From an uncultured Prevotella sp. (lineage in GTDB: Bacteria; Bacteroidota; Bacteroidia; Bacteroidales; Bacteroidaceae): a stretch of DNA of 64,000 bases. Both the position numbers and the translations under genes were made by a program. Shown piece after piece: positions 55,840 through 64,000 of the stretch. Position 1 is the stretch's first letter; each line of letters opens with the position of its first letter. Location of the stretch: the NCBI GenBank assembly GCA_946403845.1, contig CAMJBL010000002.1, positions 1 through 64,000 on the forward strand, given 5' to 3'. The notes under the pieces were generated by a model, which was given only the letters and a program-made list of their open reading frames with translations, did not search any database and had not been told where the DNA came from.

Positions 55840-56364
55840 ATGAAAAGAATTTGTTTATTTCTCGCCTTTTTCATGACGTTGTCAGTCTTTGTTGGCTGTA
55901 GCGATAAGAAGGCCCCTAAGAACAAGGCAAAGGAATATGTCTTTACCCATGAGGATTCTACAGAGGTGCTGAATCAGGTTGCTCAATTCATTAAGTACCT
56001 GGAGAGCGATGACATCCGAAGTGCGGTTGAGATGCTTAATATCCTGAAAGGTGATAGCATTATTCCTCTTGAGCCGATACAGATGCGGCGTCAGGCCATG
56101 GCGCTTAACATGGTTAAGGGTGTCAAGTATGATGTTAGTTATTTGATGTTCAATTCTTATAAAGATAATGAGGTCAAGATGGACATCACACTATTTGAGA
56201 AGGAAGAGAATGACCCGAAGCCTAACAAGACTTCTTTCTTCTTCCGCCCTGTGAAGTTCGAGGGTAAATGGTATCTGACAACGAAGGATAATATTACCGA
56301 TAATGAGAATGGTAATACCTTTGATGAAGAAGAGGATACCGAGGATGAGAATAACGAGGAATAA
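55840..56364 (+). CDS. Small lipoprotein, DUF4878-like
   Basis: The 174-residue lipoprotein has Cys20 in VFVGC followed by SDKK. A cystatin-like alpha/beta domain follows (about 45-150) with a conserved Trp near the end (FEGKWYLTTKDN) and an acidic tail (DEEEDTEDENNEE). It resembles the lipoprotein at 3128-3517 in plan: an amphipathic helix and then strands ending in a G-x-W motif. It sits between the large surface protein and OmpA, 21 bp before the latter, so it may assist either one. Function unknown. Confidence 0.75.
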   Translation: MKRICLFLAFFMTLSVFVGCSDKKAPKNKAKEYVFTHEDSTEVLNQVAQFIKYLESDDIRSAVEMLNILKGDSIIPLEPIQMRRQAMALNMVKGVKYDVSYLMFNSYKDNEVKMDITLFEKEENDPKPNKTSFFFRPVKFEGKWYLTTKDNITDNENGNTFDEEEDTEDENNEE

Positions 56365-56385
56365 TTATTTTAAAACTAAGGAAAT

Positions 56386-57513
56386 ATGAAAAGAATGAAG
56401 ACAATCTTAGCTGCTGCTCTGCTGATGCTGAGTTCTACAGCTATGGCCCAGGCAACCTATGAGGCTGCTGATGGTACGAAGTACGAGTTCCAGAAGCACA
56501 TGTTTCTGAATCTTGAAGGCGGTGCCCAGTACACACTTGGTGAGGCCAAGTTCAAGGATCTGATTTCTCCGAATGTACAGTTGGGTCTGGGCTATCAGTT
56601 CAGCCCTGTGTTCGGTGCCCGCTTGCAGGCTAATGCCTGGCAGTCAAAGGGTGGTTGGGTTGCAGAGGTGCTTCCTGAGAATTACAAGTGGAAGTATGTT
56701 GCTCCTGGCATCGACCTGATGTTCAACCTGAGCAACCTGTTCTGCGGTTGGAACCCCAACCGTGTGTTCAATCTGACTGCCTTCATCGGTGGTGGTGCCA
56801 ATATCGCTTTTGACAACGACGAGGTGAATGACATTGCTGCAAAGATCAAGAATCAGTCACTGAGCCATTACAACCTGGATTATCTCTGGCAGGATTCGAA
56901 GGTTAGTCCTTTCGGTCGTGCTGGTCTGGAGGCTGCTTTCCGTCTGAGTGACGCTGTTGCTCTGACCCTCGAGGGTAATGCCAACATCCTGGGTGACAAG
57001 TACAACTCAAAGAAGGCTGATCATCCCGACTGGTACTTCAATGCACTGGTAGGTCTGAAGATCAATCTGGGCAAGACTTACAACAAGCTCCTGCCTCCTC
57101 CTCCCCCAGCACCAGAGCCCGCTCCGGAGCCCGTTGTTGAGCCAGAGCCCGTTGTGGAGCCCGCTCCTGTCGTAGAGGAAGTGAAGATTGAGCCGCTTCG
57201 TCGTGATATCTTCTTCGTAATCAACAAGACCATCATCCGTGACACTGAGGAGCAGAAGGTGAAGGACGTAGCCGACTATCTGGCTAAGTACCCCAATGCC
57301 AAGGTTCAGGTAACTGGTTATGCTGACGCAGGTACTGGTAACGACAAGATCAACGACCGCCTGGCCGCTGGTCGTGCTGATGCCGTTGTAAAGGCCCTGA
57401 AGGAGAAGTATGGTGTGGCTGAGAGCCGTATCTCTTACGATTCTAAGGGTTCACGCGTACAGCCGTTCGCTGAGAACGACCTCAACCGTGTAACTATCTG
57501 TATCGCAGAATAA
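56386..57513 (+). CDS. OmpA-family outer-membrane protein (second copy)
   Basis: The 375 residues have a signal peptide (ending AMAQA), a barrel (about 30-225), a Pro/Glu/Val linker (PPPPPAPEPAPEP) and an OmpA domain (about 268-375) with VQVTGYADAGTGNDKINDRL and the ending RVTICIAE. It is the paralogue of the protein at 6032-7150: both share NPNRVFN, YNSK.AD and ISYDSKG.RVQPFAEND. Its codon use also suggests strong expression. It should anchor the outer membrane and perhaps the large lipoprotein to peptidoglycan. Confidence 0.93.
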   Translation: MKRMKTILAAALLMLSSTAMAQATYEAADGTKYEFQKHMFLNLEGGAQYTLGEAKFKDLISPNVQLGLGYQFSPVFGARLQANAWQSKGGWVAEVLPENYKWKYVAPGIDLMFNLSNLFCGWNPNRVFNLTAFIGGGANIAFDNDEVNDIAAKIKNQSLSHYNLDYLWQDSKVSPFGRAGLEAAFRLSDAVALTLEGNANILGDKYNSKKADHPDWYFNALVGLKINLGKTYNKLLPPPPPAPEPAPEPVVEPEPVVEPAPVVEEVKIEPLRRDIFFVINKTIIRDTEEQKVKDVADYLAKYPNAKVQVTGYADAGTGNDKINDRLAAGRADAVVKALKEKYGVAESRISYDSKGSRVQPFAENDLNRVTICIAE

Positions 57514-57531
57514 GCATTACTTATTTATAAT

Positions 57532-57569
57532 TAAGAGCCTCCGGACAATCATCCGGAGGCTCTTATTTG
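57532..57569. terminator. Bidirectional terminator after the second OmpA gene
   Basis: TAAGAGCCTCCGGA (57532-57545) pairs with TCCGGAGGCTCTTA (57552-57565) over 14 bp with a 6-nt loop and a short T run. It serves the converging OmpA and DUF1573 genes and shares the AAGAGCCTC core with the terminator at 4564. Confidence 0.85.
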
Positions 57570-57592
57570 TGTAGAACAGGCTGATAATTTTA

Positions 57593-58027
57593 CTATTGGC
57601 CATTATTATTGTAATAGGCACCGCGTATCCAAAGGTCTTTTGTGCCACCTTCGATATTGGCATGGACTCTTATTTGCTTGGTCCATACCCCTTCAACAAA
57701 CCCATTTCCATCGAAACTAACATGAATGGTATCTGTCTCTCCCTCAAGAATAGGTTTTGTAGGGAAAGATGCTTGCGTACAACTGCAGAAGGTTTCAACT
57801 TGGTTGATAACTAAGGGCGTTTTTCCAGGATTGTGAACTAAGAAGTCATACGTCTTAACCACTTTTTCATAATAATTGCCGAAATTATGGTCTATGCCTT
57901 CAGGAAATTCCATTTCCGCCAATGGCGCTTCAGGCCTTGTCTGTTTCTGGGTTTCTTTTGCCTCCTGACCTTTCTGGCCGCAAGCAGCCAAAAGTATAAG
58001 TGCAAGTGGAAATAACAGTTTCTTCAT
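57593..58027 (-). CDS. DUF1573 lipoprotein
   Basis: The 144-residue lipoprotein has Cys16 in LLAAC. Its single Ig-like domain is of DUF1573 type (about 40-135). Marks are [20 protein letters not shown], the Cys pair in [13 protein letters not shown] and the strand [12 protein letters not shown]. The family is widespread in Bacteroidetes envelopes with no settled function. It is divergent from the lolD-like gene, with a 109-bp gap. Confidence 0.85.
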   Translation of the reverse strand: MKKLLFPLALILLAACGQKGQEAKETQKQTRPEAPLAEMEFPEGIDHNFGNYYEKVVKTYDFLVHNPGKTPLVINQVETFCSCTQASFPTKPILEGETDTIHVSFDGNGFVEGVWTKQIRVHANIEGGTKDLWIRGAYYNNNGQ

Positions 58028-58120
58028 TTCTTCTCTCTTTTATTTGATGGCAAAGTTACTGCTTTTCGCCAAAAATACAAAGTTTTTCGTGGAAATTGTG
58101 GCCTTACAATATATTTTTTG

Positions 58121-58128
58121 TACCTTTG
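58121..58128 (+). promoter_or_regulatory. lolD promoter -7 element
   Basis: TACCTTTGCC after TATTTTTTG, 8 bp before the ATG at 58137. It excludes the longer in-frame start at 58044. Confidence 0.7.
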
Positions 58129-58136
58129 CCGTCAAT

Positions 58137-58865
58137 ATGATAACAATTGAGAATATCCATAAGAGTTTTGGAGCGTTGGAAGTGCTGAAAGGCATCGACC
58201 TCCATATCGACAAGGGCGAAGTGGTGAGTATCGTCGGTCCTTCGGGGGCTGGTAAGACAACGCTGTTGCAGATTATCGGTACGTTGGACAAACCGGATGC
58301 AGGCCGCGTGGTGGTAGATGGTATCGACACCAGCCAATTGTCGGCTAAGAAACTGAGTGACTTCCGCAATCAACACCTGGGTTTTGTTTTTCAGTTCCAC
58401 CAGCTACTGCCTGAATTTACAGCTTTGGAGAATATCATGATTCCCGCTTATATTGCAGGCGTTTCTCAGAAGGAAGCTAAGAAGCGGGCGAAGGAACTGT
58501 TGGCGTTTATGGGACTCAGTGAGCGTGCCTCGCATAAGCCCAATGAACTCTCTGGTGGTGAAAAGCAGCGTGTGGCCGTGGCTCGAGCCCTGATTAATAA
58601 TCCTGCCGTTATTTTAGCGGATGAGCCCTCAGGTTCTTTGGATTCCAAAAACAAGCAGGAATTGCATCAACTTTTCTTTGATCTCCGCGACAAATTCGGA
58701 CAGACGTTCGTCATCGTTACCCACGATGAGAGTCTGGCGTCCATTACAGACCGTACTATTCATCTGAAAGATGGTATTGTCGTCGGAGAATCCAGCAAAG
58801 AGAATGAATCAGACGACAAGGTGGATGCCGTCGTCACCGATGGTGATGATCTGTCGCTTGTATAA
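58137..58865 (+). CDS. lolD: ABC transporter ATPase, LolD/MacB type
   Basis: Probably powers release of outer-membrane lipoproteins from the inner membrane. The 242 residues have Walker [11 protein letters not shown]-loop [19 protein letters not shown], signature [15 protein letters not shown] and Walker [17 protein letters not shown]. The phrase [17 protein letters not shown] is typical of LolD. The last 25 residues are an acidic extension ([16 protein letters not shown]) whose coding DNA overlaps the end of the convergent S1-protein gene by 57 bp. The permease LolC/E is not adjacent, so a MacB-like role cannot be excluded. Confidence 0.85.
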   Translation: MITIENIHKSFGALEVLKGIDLHIDKGEVVSIVGPSGAGKTTLLQIIGTLDKPDAGRVVVDGIDTSQLSAKKLSDFRNQHLGFVFQFHQLLPEFTALENIMIPAYIAGVSQKEAKKRAKELLAFMGLSERASHKPNELSGGEKQRVAVARALINNPAVILADEPSGSLDSKNKQELHQLFFDLRDKFGQTFVIVTHDESLASITDRTIHLKDGIVVGESSKENESDDKVDAVVTDGDDLSLV

Positions 58866-59435
58866 GTCGCCAACGGCTTGTTTGAAGACTTTCTTAGAAA
58901 CACCGAAGCGGGCTGCAATCTCCTCTGCGGGTGATTTGTCACCCAGGTCGCAGTAGCCATCATGTTCGTAGAGGTAGCGAAGTAGTTCTTCCGAGAAATC
59001 CAGGGCCAGTTCATGGCCCGTTTTCTTTTGATAGCGTTCTACCTTCGCTGTAGCCATCAGACGGTGGGTCTTTTCATCTTCCATCACGTAAACATAGTAT
59101 TTTTTGCCACGCTCCATGCGCTGTTTCTGCTCACGGAAGGGACAGAACAGGTCTTTCATCAGTCCCCAGTTCAGGAAGGCTCCGTATTCATTGGTCCACG
59201 CACACTCCATCCAGGCAAACTCTCCGACTTTGGCGATGGGATGTTCGGTGGTGGCGATGGTACGCTCGTCCTGATCCAGATAGATAAACACCTCGATTTC
59301 ATCACCGATGCGCATGTCTTTTGTCACATATCGGTTGGGTAAGAGGATATTGCCTTCATCGCCTCCGTCCAAATACAGTCCGTAATCTGTACGTTTCTTG
59401 ATTCTCAGTGTATGATAGTCTCCTAATTTCAGCAT
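58809..59435 (-). CDS. CvfB-like S1-domain RNA-binding protein, shortened
   Basis: The 208 residues have two S1-type domains (about 1-63, [20 protein letters not shown]; about 66-130, [21 protein letters not shown]) and a C-terminal winged helix (about 145-205, [25 protein letters not shown]). Known CvfB-type proteins usually have three S1 domains before the winged helix and about 280 residues. Here the third S1 appears to be missing, with KVERYQKK followed almost directly by the winged helix. Such proteins bind RNA and influence virulence or stress genes. It lies 2 bp after the antiporter gene. Confidence 0.8.
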   Translation of the reverse strand: MLKLGDYHTLRIKKRTDYGLYLDGGDEGNILLPNRYVTKDMRIGDEIEVFIYLDQDERTIATTEHPIAKVGEFAWMECAWTNEYGAFLNWGLMKDLFCPFREQKQRMERGKKYYVYVMEDEKTHRLMATAKVERYQKKTGHELALDFSEELLRYLYEHDGYCDLGDKSPAEEIAARFGVSKKVFKQAVGDLYKRQIITIGDDGIHLVV

Positions 59436-59437
59436 GG

Positions 59438-61603
59438 TTAACTCTTTTTCTTATGAATCCACTGCGAGATGGTTGTGTAGAGAGAGGTTTCCTCATGGTG
59501 CTGGGCCTCGGTGAAGCTCATGCGGTCATCCTTCGGGTCGCCATACTGATCGGGGAAGATAATCATGAGGTTCTTGCCAGAGAAATATTTTTGCAGTTCG
59601 TCAGGCAGACGCTCCAGGGCATTCTTGTAGGAGATAGTGCCTTTACGGGCGGTGATGACAACAAACATATGGTCTTCCTGGATGGCAGCCGCTAGTTGTG
59701 GCAGTTCGTTCCAATGGCCCATAGGCGTGTATTCCGCACGGACATTAGGGTGACGGTTGTTGATGTATTCGCCAATCAGCACGAGGGATTCCTCACGGCC
59801 ATGAAACTGGATGCGACAATCCAATTGTCCTGCAAAACGACTCAGACGTTCCAGCCAGCGATGGAATCCTGGCTCAAACTCTGCTCTGGAGGGCACTGCC
59901 ACCTGAATGCGGCGCAGGGTATTGAGGGGCTGTACAAAGCGGATGAGGATAATCTGTCGGTTCAAACCGTTATAGAGACTCTGGATGAAATCACCCCAGA
60001 ACTTGGGATTGCGCTCCGTATGGACGTGCATGCCCATGATGATCTCGGAACTGCCGGTCTCACGGAAGGCGTGCTTGATGCCATTAGCGATATTGGAGGC
60101 CAGACGTACTTGTGTCAGCATTTGCACCTCTGCAGCGGAGGCTTGCTGTTGCAATTGCTCCAACAAGCGGAGACCTGTTTCACGATGTGCAACCGACTTC
60201 TCATCATCGTAGACCACATTCAAGGCTACGAGTCCTCTGTTCAGCCGTTGGTTGCGCATGAGCAGGGCTAATGACAGAAGCTGGGGGGCAATCTCTTTGT
60301 ATTTGACGCAAAGCAGGATTTTCTCGTCGTCGTCAGGGGTGTTGGTGGTCTTTACTGAACCTGGGTAAGAAATGGCATCGCGGCTTTGGGTGAGTACAAT
60401 CTGCTGGGAGGCATGCTCCGTCATCATCGTAGAGATGATACAAGTGACGAGGATCATCATGACAACACCGTTCAGCATATCGCTATTCACAAGATAGACA
60501 CCCGGTGACACTTCCAGGCGCATGCCAACCATTACCATGGCGATGGCACCGGCCGCATGGGCAGAGGTCATGCCAAACATCATATTCCCGTCGCGCTGTG
60601 GCAGGCGGAAAATCAGACTGGAGAGATAGGCGGCCACGGCTTTTCCGAAAGTTCCGAAGAAGGCGATAAGACAAACAACCAACAGTACCTCGAAGGATGT
60701 GAAGACGGTGCGCACATTGATCAGCATACCGACACCGATGAGGAAATAGGGAATGAAGACCGCATTGCCGATAAATTCTATGCGGTTCATCAAGGGTGAT
60801 ACTTTGGGGATATATCTGTTCAGAATCAGTCCTGACAAGAAAGCACCGAAGATGCCCTCCAGACCGATGGCCACCGAGAGTGCTGCTGAGAGGAACATGA
60901 CAGCTAATACGAAGATATACTGCATGACCGCATCAGAATAGCGGCGGAGGAAATAGCGGGCCAGACGTGGAATGAGCCAGACGGAGCCAGAGATGAAGAC
61001 GAAGAGGGATAAAAGAAAAGTGGAAAGCGGAATAAGGAAAGAGGTATGACCGGCAGTGCGACTGGCGGTGAAGAGGGTGGAAAGGGCCGCAATCATCACC
61101 AGTGCCAGGAAAAGCGAGATCATCGAAGAGCCGACGGATAACTGGACAGAAGGATGTTTCTGCAAACCGTATCGGCTGACGATGGGGTAGGCAATGAGGG
61201 TGTTGGAAGCCATGATACAACCTAAGAGGAAGGAGGCAGGATGGCTGTAACCCAACATCGTCCGTGACATGATGTAGGTGAGGATCAGGGGCACGAAACA
61301 GGTGAGCAGACCGAATATCAGGAATTGTCGGGACTTTCGCTTGACACTCTCCATGTCCATCTCAAGACCGGCCAGGAACATGATATAGTAAAGTCCGACG
61401 CTTCCGAAAATCTCAAAGGAAATGTCACGCTCCAGGATGTTCAGGCCATATTTGCCGATAACGACACCCGCCAGTACCATGCCGATGATGTGCGGGATGC
61501 GCAGTTTACTCATGATAATCGGCGCAAAAAGAATAATCATCAGCACGACGAAGAAAATCATCGTGGGGTCGGTAATGGGGAAATATGCTGCCACTATTGC
61601 CAT
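59438..61603 (-). CDS. Cation:proton antiporter (CPA2/Kef type) with C-terminal soluble domain
   Basis: The 721-residue protein has about 12 membrane segments in the first 395 residues. Features include IPHIIGMVLAGVVIG, FLAGLEMDM and FIGNAVFIPYFLIGVGMLI. The soluble second half resembles universal stress protein folds: ILLCVKYKEIAPQLLSLALL, then a later repeat with IQVAVPSRAEFEPGFHRWL. It likely exchanges Na+ or K+ for H+, with the soluble half sensing a nucleotide. I chose ATG 61603 since the longer frame upstream is antisense to asd and its promoter. Ion choice is unknown. Confidence 0.88.
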   Translation of the reverse strand: MAIVAAYFPITDPTMIFFVVLMIILFAPIIMSKLRIPHIIGMVLAGVVIGKYGLNILERDISFEIFGSVGLYYIMFLAGLEMDMESVKRKSRQFLIFGLLTCFVPLILTYIMSRTMLGYSHPASFLLGCIMASNTLIAYPIVSRYGLQKHPSVQLSVGSSMISLFLALVMIAALSTLFTASRTAGHTSFLIPLSTFLLSLFVFISGSVWLIPRLARYFLRRYSDAVMQYIFVLAVMFLSAALSVAIGLEGIFGAFLSGLILNRYIPKVSPLMNRIEFIGNAVFIPYFLIGVGMLINVRTVFTSFEVLLVVCLIAFFGTFGKAVAAYLSSLIFRLPQRDGNMMFGMTSAHAAGAIAMVMVGMRLEVSPGVYLVNSDMLNGVVMMILVTCIISTMMTEHASQQIVLTQSRDAISYPGSVKTTNTPDDDEKILLCVKYKEIAPQLLSLALLMRNQRLNRGLVALNVVYDDEKSVAHRETGLRLLEQLQQQASAAEVQMLTQVRLASNIANGIKHAFRETGSSEIIMGMHVHTERNPKFWGDFIQSLYNGLNRQIILIRFVQPLNTLRRIQVAVPSRAEFEPGFHRWLERLSRFAGQLDCRIQFHGREESLVLIGEYINNRHPNVRAEYTPMGHWNELPQLAAAIQEDHMFVVITARKGTISYKNALERLPDELQKYFSGKNLMIIFPDQYGDPKDDRMSFTEAQHHEETSLYTTISQWIHKKKS

Positions 61604-61702
61604 TTCGTGTGCAAAGATACGAATTTTTTCTTTTGTTTCCAAAAAAAGTCGTACCTTTGAACCATATTCGAAGGTACTAACGTTCGAAAAAACAAAAAAA
61701 TA

Positions 61703-61734
61703 TTTGGTTTTTTGCTCACTTAATCGTACCTTTG
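61703..61734 (+). promoter_or_regulatory. asd promoter
   Basis: TTTG (61703-61706), 20 nt, TACCTTTG (61727-61734), 35 bp before asd. It is near-identical to the lptB promoter. A second -7-like TACCTTTG (61652-61659) and its mirror TACCTTCG on the minus strand (61669-61676) form a palindrome upstream. Confidence 0.85.
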
Positions 61735-61769
61735 CAGCCAAATTCGTAATGTAATAAAGGATTAGACTT

Positions 61770-62783
61770 ATGAAAGTAGCAATTGTTGGCGCGAGTGGCG
61801 CTGTAGGACAGGAGTTCCTGCGCATTCTCGCAGAGAGAAATTTCCCGATGGATGAACTGGTGCTGTTTGGCTCAGAGCGCAGCGCAGGTAGGAAGTACAC
61901 GTTTAAGGGTAAGGAAATCGAGGTGAAGCTGTTGCAGCACAACGATGACTTCAAGGATGTGGACATCGCTTTCACCTCTGCCGGTGCTGGCACCTCGAAG
62001 GAATTTGCCGAGACAATTACGAAATACGGAGCTGTGATGATTGACAATTCCAGCGCTTTTCGCATGGACGACGATGTACCCTTGGTGGTGCCCGAGTGTA
62101 ATGCCGAGGATGCACTGAACCGTCCCCGTGGTATTATTGCCAATCCGAATTGTACGACAATCATGATGGTTGTGGTACTCCAGCCGTTAGAGAACATCTC
62201 TCATATCAAGCGTATCCACGTGGCTTCTTATCAGAGTGCTTCTGGCGCTGGAGCAGCCGCCATGGCCGAACTCCAGCAGCAGTATAAGGAGATGGTAGAA
62301 GAGGGTGAGGTGAAGACGGTCAAGAAGTTCGCCCACCAGTTGGCTTACAATGTGATTCCTCAGATCGACGTGTTCCAGCCCAATGGCTATACCAAGGAGG
62401 AGATGAAGATGTACAACGAGACGCGTAAGATCATGCATACCGATGCGAAGTGCTCGGCCATGTGTGTCCGTGTCAGTTCTTTGCGCTCTCACTCGGAGTC
62501 TGTCTGGATCGAGACCGAGCGTCCCATCAGTGTCGAGGAGGCTCAGAAGGCCATTGCCGCTGCCCCTGGTTGTACGCTGAAGGATGATCCCACGACGCTG
62601 ACCTATCCGATGCCGTTGGAGACAGCTGGTAAGGACGATGTCTATGTAGGCCGTATCCGCAAGGATATCAGCGATGAGAATGGTCTGACCTTCTGGCTTT
62701 CCGGTGACCAGATCCGTAAGGGTGCTGCCCTGAATGCCGTGCAGATTGCAGAGTATCTTGTTAAAGTAGGTAATGTCAAATAG
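61770..62783 (+). CDS. asd: Aspartate-semialdehyde dehydrogenase
   Basis: NADPH-dependent reduction of aspartyl phosphate, feeding lysine/diaminopimelate, threonine and methionine synthesis. The 337 residues have the NADP motif [14 protein letters not shown], the catalytic Cys in [10 protein letters not shown] and the substrate-binding [15 protein letters not shown] (His). The stop codon lies 11 bp inside the next gene, so the two are likely cotranscribed. Confidence 0.97.
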   Translation: MKVAIVGASGAVGQEFLRILAERNFPMDELVLFGSERSAGRKYTFKGKEIEVKLLQHNDDFKDVDIAFTSAGAGTSKEFAETITKYGAVMIDNSSAFRMDDDVPLVVPECNAEDALNRPRGIIANPNCTTIMMVVVLQPLENISHIKRIHVASYQSASGAGAAAMAELQQQYKEMVEEGEVKTVKKFAHQLAYNVIPQIDVFQPNGYTKEEMKMYNETRKIMHTDAKCSAMCVRVSSLRSHSESVWIETERPISVEEAQKAIAAAPGCTLKDDPTTLTYPMPLETAGKDDVYVGRIRKDISDENGLTFWLSGDQIRKGAALNAVQIAEYLVKVGNVK

Positions 62784-63249
62784 GCTTTCCTTGTTGCTGT
62801 TACTGCCATTGTTCGTCTGCTGTGGAAGTGGCGATGACGATGGAAACCGATTGGCAGAGCAGATTGTCGGCACATGGTATCGTGGTTGGGAAGATGGTGA
62901 TGTGGAGATTATCGGTGATGTGGATGTGGCCCCCGAGAATTTCAACTATCACTATTTCACCTTTTCTGGCGACGGAACTTATAACGGTATGGTGAGAGAC
63001 GGCTCGTTCTGTGCTTACGACACATACGGCGATACGATCTATGCCGGTACCTATAAGTGCGATAACGACAACCTCCGTTTAGAATATGCCAATGGCAGTC
63101 AGAAACAGAAAATACAGGCCCGTGTATTGTCATTTGACGACATGACCTTCAAAATAGAGTATAAGAATACGGATCTGGATGTTCCTTTTACGGTTCGGAT
63201 TAAACTCAGTACGATACCGACCACACCACCGAACATATTCGGATTCTAA
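62773..63249 (+). CDS. Small lipocalin-like lipoprotein
   Basis: The 158-residue lipoprotein has its lipid-attachment Cys at residue 17 (FVCC) followed by GSGDDDGN, again an acidic surface-export-like tag. The body opens with [12 protein letters not shown] and continues in beta strands ([27 protein letters not shown]), as in the lipocalin-like domains of Bacteroidetes. It begins in the last codons of asd (11-bp overlap) and converges on the DUF4249 gene with 4-bp overlap. No function can be assigned. Confidence 0.75.
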   Translation: MSNRLSLLLLLPLFVCCGSGDDDGNRLAEQIVGTWYRGWEDGDVEIIGDVDVAPENFNYHYFTFSGDGTYNGMVRDGSFCAYDTYGDTIYAGTYKCDNDNLRLEYANGSQKQKIQARVLSFDDMTFKIEYKNTDLDVPFTVRIKLSTIPTTPPNIFGF

Positions 63250-64000
63250 TCCTCGTCTTCTACGTTGGCTGCATGGTAGACGAATGGTTTTGCCACCAGC
63301 CAGTGTGCAGAGAAATAGCCCAGGCACCCACCCGAGAAATTAGGTATCGGGTTGGTGCCTGTGTTTTCCATCATCTGCATGGAGAAGAGATAATCGTAGG
63401 CCCGTTGGTCGATACTATAGAGTTCTATCCTCAGGTCGTCACCGTCGCGAAGCACATCGCTGCCGCCATCACCCTCACGAAAGAAGTTAAACATCTGCTG
63501 CAGTTCCTTGTTCGGGTCATTGCGGTCGCTTAGTACAGCCCAGCGATAGCCTAAGTCATTGCGATAGATGTGCATGAAATACCAGTTGTCTTCGTTAGGC
63601 AGGTCCTGAAAGTTCAGTTCTCCCATCTGGAACCATTCCGTAGCAATCTTCTTGCGAACCACCCTGAATGAATTGATAGTGGGTTTGTTCTGCATGGTCG
63701 AGGTCGAGGTGAAATGTTCGCCGTCAACATCAACGGTAATGGTGTAGGTGACACCAGGTACACCCTTGCTCGCTGAATAGTAGCGTCCGTTGGACAGATA
63801 ACTGAGCTTGGTGCTGCTGCCATCATCGCCTGTAATGACGACAACGGCGTTGTTGATGTTGCTTTGTGTGCTGTTGTCGTCCATATTCTGGCTTCGGCTG
63901 ATACGTGCTTCCATGTTCGTATTGCTGACAGAAGCCTCGACCACATAGAGCGAGGGCACCTCATGGTAGTCAATGTCGATATCTTTCTCGCAGGAAGACA
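63246..64000 (-). CDS. DUF4249 lipoprotein, 5' end outside window
   Basis: About 251 residues are visible. Reading upstream in frame to the right edge gives SSCEKDIDIDYHE, a lipobox Cys with an acidic tag, so only the start of the signal peptide is missing. The mature N-terminus continues LYVVEASVSN, which is typical of DUF4249. Strand-rich sequence with GRYYSASKGVPGVTYTITV follows, and the gene ends [12 protein letters not shown]4249 lipoproteins usually accompany a TonB-dependent receptor in Bacteroidetes, so a receptor gene just beyond the right edge is expected. Function unknown. Confidence 0.85.
   Translation of the reverse strand, partial: SSCEKDIDIDYHEVPSLYVVEASVSNTNMEARISRSQNMDDNSTQSNINNAVVVITGDDGSSTKLSYLSNGRYYSASKGVPGVTYTITVDVDGEHFTSTSTMQNKPTINSFRVVRKKIATEWFQMGELNFQDLPNEDNWYFMHIYRNDLGYRWAVLSDRNDPNKELQQMFNFFREGDGGSDVLRDGDDLRIELYSIDQRAYDYLFSMQMMENTGTNPIPNFSGGCLGYFSAHWLVAKPFVYHAANVEDED

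Noticed and set aside
61604..62197. Longer N-terminus for the antiporter
   Set aside because: The extension is antisense to asd and lacks the hydrophobic character of the family; the ATG at 61603 starts the first membrane segment.

Overview
This window looks like a chromosomal segment of a Prevotella-type Bacteroidales bacterium (Prevotella, Segatella or a close relative). The evidence is threefold. First, intergenic regions carry the Bacteroidetes vegetative promoter, TTTG-N19/20-TAnnTTTG, often read as TACCTTTGC, and Shine-Dalgarno sites are weak or absent. Second, the gene content is characteristic: paired SurA-like isomerases with an OstA-like protein, ParA-ParB-DUF5683-transglycosylase-RSH in a row, surface lipoproteins whose Cys is followed by Lys/Asp/Glu, OmpA pairs, DUF4249, DUF5020 and DUF1573. 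Third, one secreted protein ends in a Prevotella-style C-terminal sorting-like motif. I see no phage, insertion sequence, CRISPR array or plasmid gene; nearly everything is core genome.

Layout. 1-4.5 kb: fabH (cut by the left edge), era, der, a lipoprotein and an outer-membrane protein. 4.6-9.0 kb, minus strand: a secreted protein, then a collagen-like surface lipoprotein with OmpA. 9.2-14.9 kb: tRNA-Leu, parC, alaS. 14.9-17.8 kb: TonB receptor with a His/Cys-rich small protein, and a MerR regulator. 17.8-25.1 kb, minus: pectinesterase, RSH (ppGpp), lytic transglycosylase, DUF5683, parB, parA. 25.2-30.6 kb: surE-lpxB-DUF5020, an Mla-type ATPase/permease pair, lptB. 30.7-36.4 kb: tig, clpP-clpX, recQ. 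36.5-44.4 kb: a tight run guaB, two PpiC/SurA isomerases, OstA-like, mutL. 44.4-50.8 kb: tRNA-Val, paaK and ACT protein, purB, a pseudouridine synthase with an RGG/YQ-rich tail, asnS. 51.2-57.5 kb: a 1490-residue surface lipoprotein, a small lipoprotein and a second OmpA. 57.6-64 kb: DUF1573, lolD-like, S1-domain protein, cation antiporter, asd, a small lipoprotein, and a DUF4249 lipoprotein cut by the right edge.

A large part of the window serves the envelope: lipid A and LPS export (lpxB, lptB, OstA), phospholipid traffic (Mla), outer-membrane protein folding (SurA-like), lipoprotein release (LolD), peptidoglycan turnover, and two modules in which a long-stalked surface lipoprotein is encoded just upstream of OmpA.

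The most unusual signal is a dispersed DNA repeat. Runs of four to six CTAG tetranucleotides spaced exactly 9 bp apart occur in one intergenic gap (era-der) and inside four housekeeping genes (alaS, mutL, purB, asnS). In the genes they are in frame, add Ser/Thr/Ala-rich loops, and always use the codon pair NCT-AGY. A second set of 7-bp repeats abuts several promoters, and two unlinked promoters (lptB and asd) are nearly identical over 32 bp. I know of no named element matching the CTAG arrays, but I could not search for one.
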